Below, in pieces: positions 60,619 to 64,000 of a stretch of DNA of 64,000 nucleotides; within the stretch, counting starts at the first letter, position 1; each line of letters begins with the position of its first letter. The stretch comes from Bradyrhizobium stylosanthis (GTDB lineage Bacteria; Pseudomonadota; Alphaproteobacteria; Rhizobiales; Xanthobacteraceae). The stretch is from the NCBI RefSeq assembly GCF_001641335.1, contig NZ_LVEM01000004.1, positions 686,100-750,099 of the forward strand, in the 5' to 3' direction. The notes under the pieces were generated by a model. That model was not told where the DNA came from. It did no database searches and saw only the letters and a program-made list of their open reading frames with translations. The translations under genes and the position numbers were made by a program.

Positions 60619-61286
60619 GACGAGTAGATCCGCTCATACAGCACACGCAGCATCCCGGCCGTCGCACCCCAGATGTAGCGCTCCGCGAACGGCATGGCGT
60701 AGTAGAAGCGCTCCATGCCGCGGAATTCCTTGCTGTGCAGCTGGTGGTTCGCCGGGTTCATCAGAAAGGATAGCGGCACCTCGAACGCGTCATCAACCTC
60801 CGAATGGTTGATGGTGAGCGCAAAGCCGGGCCGCACTTTCGCGACCGTCGGCAGGATGCGGAAGCCGAAGCCGGTGCCGTAGAGATCGAGATAGCCGATC
60901 GGCTCGACGAAGTCCCTGGACAGGCCGACCTCCTCCTCGGCCTCGCGCAGCGCCGCATCGAGCGGCGACGAGTCGGTCGCGTCGATCTTGCCGCCGGGAA
61001 AGGCGATCTGGCCGGCATGGTCGTTGAGATGGGCCGAACGCTGCGTCAGCAGGATGGTCGGCTCGGGACGATCGACCACGGCGATCAGCACCGCCGCGGG
61101 GCGTACCGGCTGCTCGCGCGCGATGATCTCCAGCATCTTGTCGGTGCCGGGATCGCCCGAGGCCGGGATGATGTTGGGGTCGAAGAGGCCGGGCGGCACG
61201 TCGAAGCCGAGCCGGGCCCGCGAGCGGGCGAAGAAATCCGCCGCGCCGGTCGTAACGGGGCCGCTCTTCAGAATAGGCTTGTTCAA
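60615..61286 (-). CDS. CoA pyrophosphatase (Nudix)
   Basis: The 223-residue Nudix hydrolase probably cleaves CoA to 4'-phosphopantetheine and 3',5'-ADP. The Nudix box reads GGKIDATDSSPLDAALREAE continuing EEVGL, with Asp in the usual first Glu position. The upstream LTQRSAHLNDHAGQIAFPGG is a typical CoA-pyrophosphatase motif. It overlaps the DUF6111 gene downstream and the DUF1285 gene upstream by 4 bp each, so translation is coupled. Confidence 0.92.
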   Translation of the reverse strand: MNKPILKSGPVTTGAADFFARSRARLGFDVPPGLFDPNIIPASGDPGTDKMLEIIAREQPVRPAAVLIAVVDRPEPTILLTQRSAHLNDHAGQIAFPGGKIDATDSSPLDAALREAEEEVGLSRDFVEPIGYLDLYGTGFGFRILPTVAKVRPGFALTINHSEVDDAFEVPLSFLMNPANHQLHSKEFRGMERFYYAMPFAERYIWGATAGMLRVLYERIYSS

Positions 61287-61894
61287 AGCGCGGCCCTCAC
61301 CTGCTCCGCGTCGGCCATGGCGAAGAATTCGCCGGCCGACTCGACGCCGAACATCGGCTGGCCATCGACCATCCGCTCCTCGCCCATGTCAACCAGATCG
61401 TAGTAGAGCGCGCGGGTCACCTTGGCCCAGAGATCGGCGCGGACGTGCAGATACGGCGTCAGCCCGCCGTCCGCCGCCTGCTCGAAGCGCAGCCGGTGCG
61501 CGGCGTCGCAGGTCACCCAGTCGTCGACATTGGTGCGGAAGCTCAGCACGCGATGGTTGTCCTCGCCCGCCTTGAGCATTTCGACCGCCATGAACGGCGC
61601 GTCGTCGACGCGGATGCCGACCTTCTCCACCGGCGTCACCAGGAAATGCTTGTCGCCCTCGCGCTTCAGGATGGTCGAGAACAGGCGCACGAGGGCGTGA
61701 CGCCCGATTGGCGTTCCCATGTAGAACCACGTACCATCGGACGCGATTCGAATGTCGAGATCGCCGCAAAACGGCGGATTCCACAGATGCACCGGAGGTA
61801 ACCCTTTTTTGGTACCCTCGGCACCGGCAGCACTCTTGGCAGCGGCAGTCAGCCCCTCGAGACCACGATCGGCGCTCTGCCCTTGGTTCGCCAT
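61283..61894 (-). CDS. DUF1285 family protein
   Basis: The 203-residue protein has the DUF1285 domain: WNPPFCGDLDIRIASDGTWF and GTPIGRHALVRLFSTILKRE. Crystal structures exist for the family but no clear role is known. CAGGG lies about 7 bases before the ATG at 61894, which is preferred to 61915. It opens the operon with CoA pyrophosphatase, DUF6111 and cca, and is divergent from the MoxR gene (276 bp between). Confidence 0.88.
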   Translation of the reverse strand: MANQGQSADRGLEGLTAAAKSAAGAEGTKKGLPPVHLWNPPFCGDLDIRIASDGTWFYMGTPIGRHALVRLFSTILKREGDKHFLVTPVEKVGIRVDDAPFMAVEMLKAGEDNHRVLSFRTNVDDWVTCDAAHRLRFEQAADGGLTPYLHVRADLWAKVTRALYYDLVDMGEERMVDGQPMFGVESAGEFFAMADAEQVRAAL

Positions 61895-62170
61895 GGTTTG
61901 CCCTGACTTTGTCATTTGGCACGGATGTCGTTTGGCACGATTGGTGCAGGTCTACGTTGTATGCCGGTGGACGGTTCCACCCCGGATTTATCCGGTGTGG
62001 GAGGTCGCCACTTCGTGATGCCGTACATAACCCGAAGCCGATAAGGTGGGGATAGGTTAATTCAACGAATACATGGCCTTCCTGCAAGTCTAGCATAGGC
62101 CCATGATCTGGCGTGATGACCTGACGTGACCACGCAAGCGAGCCGCATGGCGGGCTGAAGGAGCGAGCGA
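61895..62170. other. Divergent DUF1285/MoxR control region
   Basis: About 276 bp without a gene. Promoters in both directions are expected; I saw no named operator. Confidence 0.3.
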
Positions 62171-63169
62171 ATGGCGGAGAGTGTCGAGAAACTCGAGGAC
62201 GGGATCGTTCGTTCGGCCGAGCAGGTGTCGGGTCAGATTCGCGCGGCGAAAGAGGCGATCGGCTCCGTCATCTTCGGCCAGGACCGCGTGGTCGAGAACA
62301 CGCTGGTCACGATCCTCTCCGGCGGCCACGCGCTGCTGATTGGCGTGCCGGGCCTTGCCAAGACCAAGCTCGTCGAGACGCTCGGCGTCACGCTCGGTCT
62401 GGACGCCAAGCGCATCCAGTTCACGCCCGACCTGATGCCCTCCGACATCCTCGGCGCCGAGGTGCTGGACGAGAGCACCGCGGGCAAGCGCGCGTTCCGC
62501 TTCATCTCCGGTCCGGTGTTCGCGCAGCTCCTGATGGCCGACGAGATCAACCGCGCCTCACCGCGCACGCAGTCGGCGCTGCTGCAGGCGATGCAGGAGC
62601 AGCACATTACTGTCGCCGGCGCGCGTCATGACCTGCCAAAACCCTTCCACGTGCTCGCGACGCAAAACCCGCTGGAGCAGGAAGGCACCTATCCACTGCC
62701 GGAAGCGCAGCTCGACCGCTTCCTGATGGAGATCGACGTCGACTATCCCGACCGCGACGCCGAGCGCCGCATCCTGTTCGAGACCACAGGCGCGGAAGAG
62801 ACGCTCGCCAAGGGCTCGATGAGCGCGGATGCGCTGATCACCGCGCAGCGGCTGGTCCGCCGCCTGCCGGTCGGCGATTCCGTGGTGGAGGCGATCCTGT
62901 CGCTGGTGCGCTCGGCCCGTCCGGGCGCGGAGAGCGGCGAAGCCGGCAAGTTCATCGCCTGGGGCCCCGGCCCGCGCGCCAGCCAATCCCTGATGCTCGC
63001 CGTGCGCGCCCGCGCGCTGATCGACGGCCGCCTCGCGCCCTCGATCGACGACGTGCTCGACCTCGCCGAGCCCGTGCTCAAGCACCGCATGGCGCTGACG
63101 TTCCAGGCGCGCGCCGAAGGCCGCACGATTCCGGACGTGATCCGGCAATTGAAGACACGGATCGGTTGA
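62171..63169 (+). CDS. MoxR-family AAA+ ATPase
   Basis: The 332-residue ATPase acts as a chaperone in protein-complex maturation. Walker A is GVPGLAKTKLVETL and Walker B is LLMADEINRASPRTQSALLQ. The sensor regions NPLEQEGTYPLPEAQLDRF follow. The stop shares bases with the DUF58 start (TGATGG), so the two are coupled. MoxR-DUF58 is a widespread pair, often followed by VWA-domain genes, which probably lie beyond the window. Confidence 0.95.
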   Translation: MAESVEKLEDGIVRSAEQVSGQIRAAKEAIGSVIFGQDRVVENTLVTILSGGHALLIGVPGLAKTKLVETLGVTLGLDAKRIQFTPDLMPSDILGAEVLDESTAGKRAFRFISGPVFAQLLMADEINRASPRTQSALLQAMQEQHITVAGARHDLPKPFHVLATQNPLEQEGTYPLPEAQLDRFLMEIDVDYPDRDAERRILFETTGAEETLAKGSMSADALITAQRLVRRLPVGDSVVEAILSLVRSARPGAESGEAGKFIAWGPGPRASQSLMLAVRARALIDGRLAPSIDDVLDLAEPVLKHRMALTFQARAEGRTIPDVIRQLKTRIG

Positions 63170-64000
63170 TGGCGGCAGAGAACGGGCACACGGCGAAGGA
63201 GATCATCGCGATCCGACGTGCCGATGGCGAAAGCCGCACGCTCGCCGCTTCCCTGCCGCGCCTGGTGCTCGAAGCCCGCCGCATCGCCGCCAACGTCATT
63301 CACGGCCTGCACGGACGGCGCCGCGCGGGCTCCGGCGAGAATTTCTGGCAGTACCGCCGCTTCGTCTCCGGTGAGCCGGCGCAGAACGTCGACTGGCGCC
63401 GCTCGGCGCGCGACGACCATCTCTATGTCCGCGAGCTCGAATGGGAAGCCTCGCACACGGTGTGGATCTGGCCGGACCGCTCGCCCTCGATGGCCTTCGC
63501 CTCGAAGGCCGCGCGCGAGTCCAAGCTCGAGCGCACGCTGATCGTCGCGTTCGCACTGGCCGAGCTGCTGGTCTCCGGCGGCGAGCGCGTCGGCATTCCC
63601 GGGCTGATGGCACCGACCGCGAGCCGCAGCGTCATCGACAAGATGGCGCAGGCGATGCTGCATGACGATGCCGACCGCCTCAGCCTGCCGCCGTCCTTCG
63701 TTCCGGCCGCACTCGCCGAAATCATCGTGCTGTCGGATTTCTGGTCGCCGATCTCAGAGATCAAGACCACGCTCGCGGGACTATCCAGCTCCGGCGCGCA
63801 CGGCACGCTGGTGCAGGTCGTCGATCCCGCCGAGGAATCGTTCCCCTATTCCGGCCGCGTCGAATTCGTCGAGCCGGAAGGCTTTGGCGTCATCACCGCC
63901 GGCCGCGCCGAGACATGGGCGCAAGACTACACCGCGCGCCTCGCGCTGCACCGCGACCAGATCCGCGCCGAGACAACCAAGCTTGACTGGCTGTTCACGA
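63169..64000 (+). CDS. DUF58 domain protein (3' end outside window)
   Basis: No stop codon falls in the window, so the gene continues past 64000. The visible 277 residues have the DUF58 domain: GENFWQYRRFVSGEPAQNVD with WRRSARDDHLYVRELEWEAS, followed by a vWA-like block HTVWIWPDRSPSMAF (a MIDAS-like DxSxS position). It is translationally coupled to moxR by a 1-base overlap (TGATG). It probably works as its partner in maturing a surface or respiratory complex; the partner is not known. Confidence 0.93.
   Translation, partial: MAAENGHTAKEIIAIRRADGESRTLAASLPRLVLEARRIAANVIHGLHGRRRAGSGENFWQYRRFVSGEPAQNVDWRRSARDDHLYVRELEWEASHTVWIWPDRSPSMAFASKAARESKLERTLIVAFALAELLVSGGERVGIPGLMAPTASRSVIDKMAQAMLHDDADRLSLPPSFVPAALAEIIVLSDFWSPISEIKTTLAGLSSSGAHGTLVQVVDPAEESFPYSGRVEFVEPEGFGVITAGRAETWAQDYTARLALHRDQIRAETTKLDWLFT

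Noticed and set aside
1..64000. CRISPR arrays, tRNA and rRNA genes, insertion sequences
   Set aside because: I saw no regularly spaced direct repeats of CRISPR type, no cloverleaf or rRNA signature and no transposase; a covariance or HMM search would be decisive.

Overview
The window is a high-GC alphaproteobacterial chromosome segment, most likely Bradyrhizobium. Reasons, from recognition rather than a search: a fused cytochrome b/c1 gene (fbcH) behind a Rieske gene (fbcF), a fused trpE(G) with a leader peptide of the rhizobial type, a CcrM-type GANTC methylase, the mutY-dciA-dsbA-smc neighbourhood, and many short palindromic intergenic elements of the kinds scattered through Bradyrhizobium genomes. 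I see no rRNA, tRNA, CRISPR array, insertion sequence or prophage. Most of the window is core chromosome; the stretch from about 46.2 to 58 kb looks more accessory (small orphan proteins, a broken regulator and a deletion junction).

Layout. 1-9.9 kb: the end of phosphoketolase with acetate kinase, an RMD1-family membrane protein, a glycosyltransferase, a MarR-GNAT fusion behind a 40-bp palindrome, moaB, a zinc metallopeptidase, ccrM and a glutathione transferase. 9.9-22.5 kb: two tandem near-twin chemoreceptors, a heme oxygenase-bacteriophytochrome operon, a divergent LysR/SnoaL pair, another GST, a flavin monooxygenase and a thioesterase. 22.6-36.1 kb: a diguanylate cyclase, mutY, a higBA toxin-antitoxin pair inserted before dciA, a DsbA-like protein, smc, an Rsm22-like protein, lemA with an M48 protease, and two tandem ParA-like ATPases. 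36.1-46.2 kb: trpL-trpE(G)-apt, a dienelactone hydrolase, fbcF-fbcH, trmL, queE-queD, hemF and a HAD phosphatase. 46.2-59 kb: a DUF2158 protein with an acidic tail, a lipoprotein metallo-beta-lactamase, a frameshifted LysR gene, a LapG-like protease, a lytic transglycosylase, several very short membrane proteins, a LuxR and an AraC regulator, a Tat-type ABC binding protein, and an outer-membrane barrel gene joined to a truncated TauE/SafE gene. 59-64 kb: cca, DUF6111, a CoA pyrophosphatase and DUF1285 in one tight operon, divergent from a MoxR-DUF58 operon that runs off the window.

Genes that work together: phosphoketolase makes acetyl phosphate and AckA converts it to acetate plus ATP. Heme oxygenase makes the biliverdin that the overlapping phytochrome gene product binds. 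The fbc genes give all three redox subunits of the bc1 complex. QueE and QueD are two steps of the 7-deazaguanine pathway. The trp leader RNA probably attenuates trpE(G). Points most worth a second look are the tandem ATPase pair, the leaderless trpL, the MarR-GNAT palindrome, the porin/TauE junction, the broken LysR gene with its 13-bp tandem repeat at the start codon, and a secreted protein built from two copies of a cysteine-pair domain.
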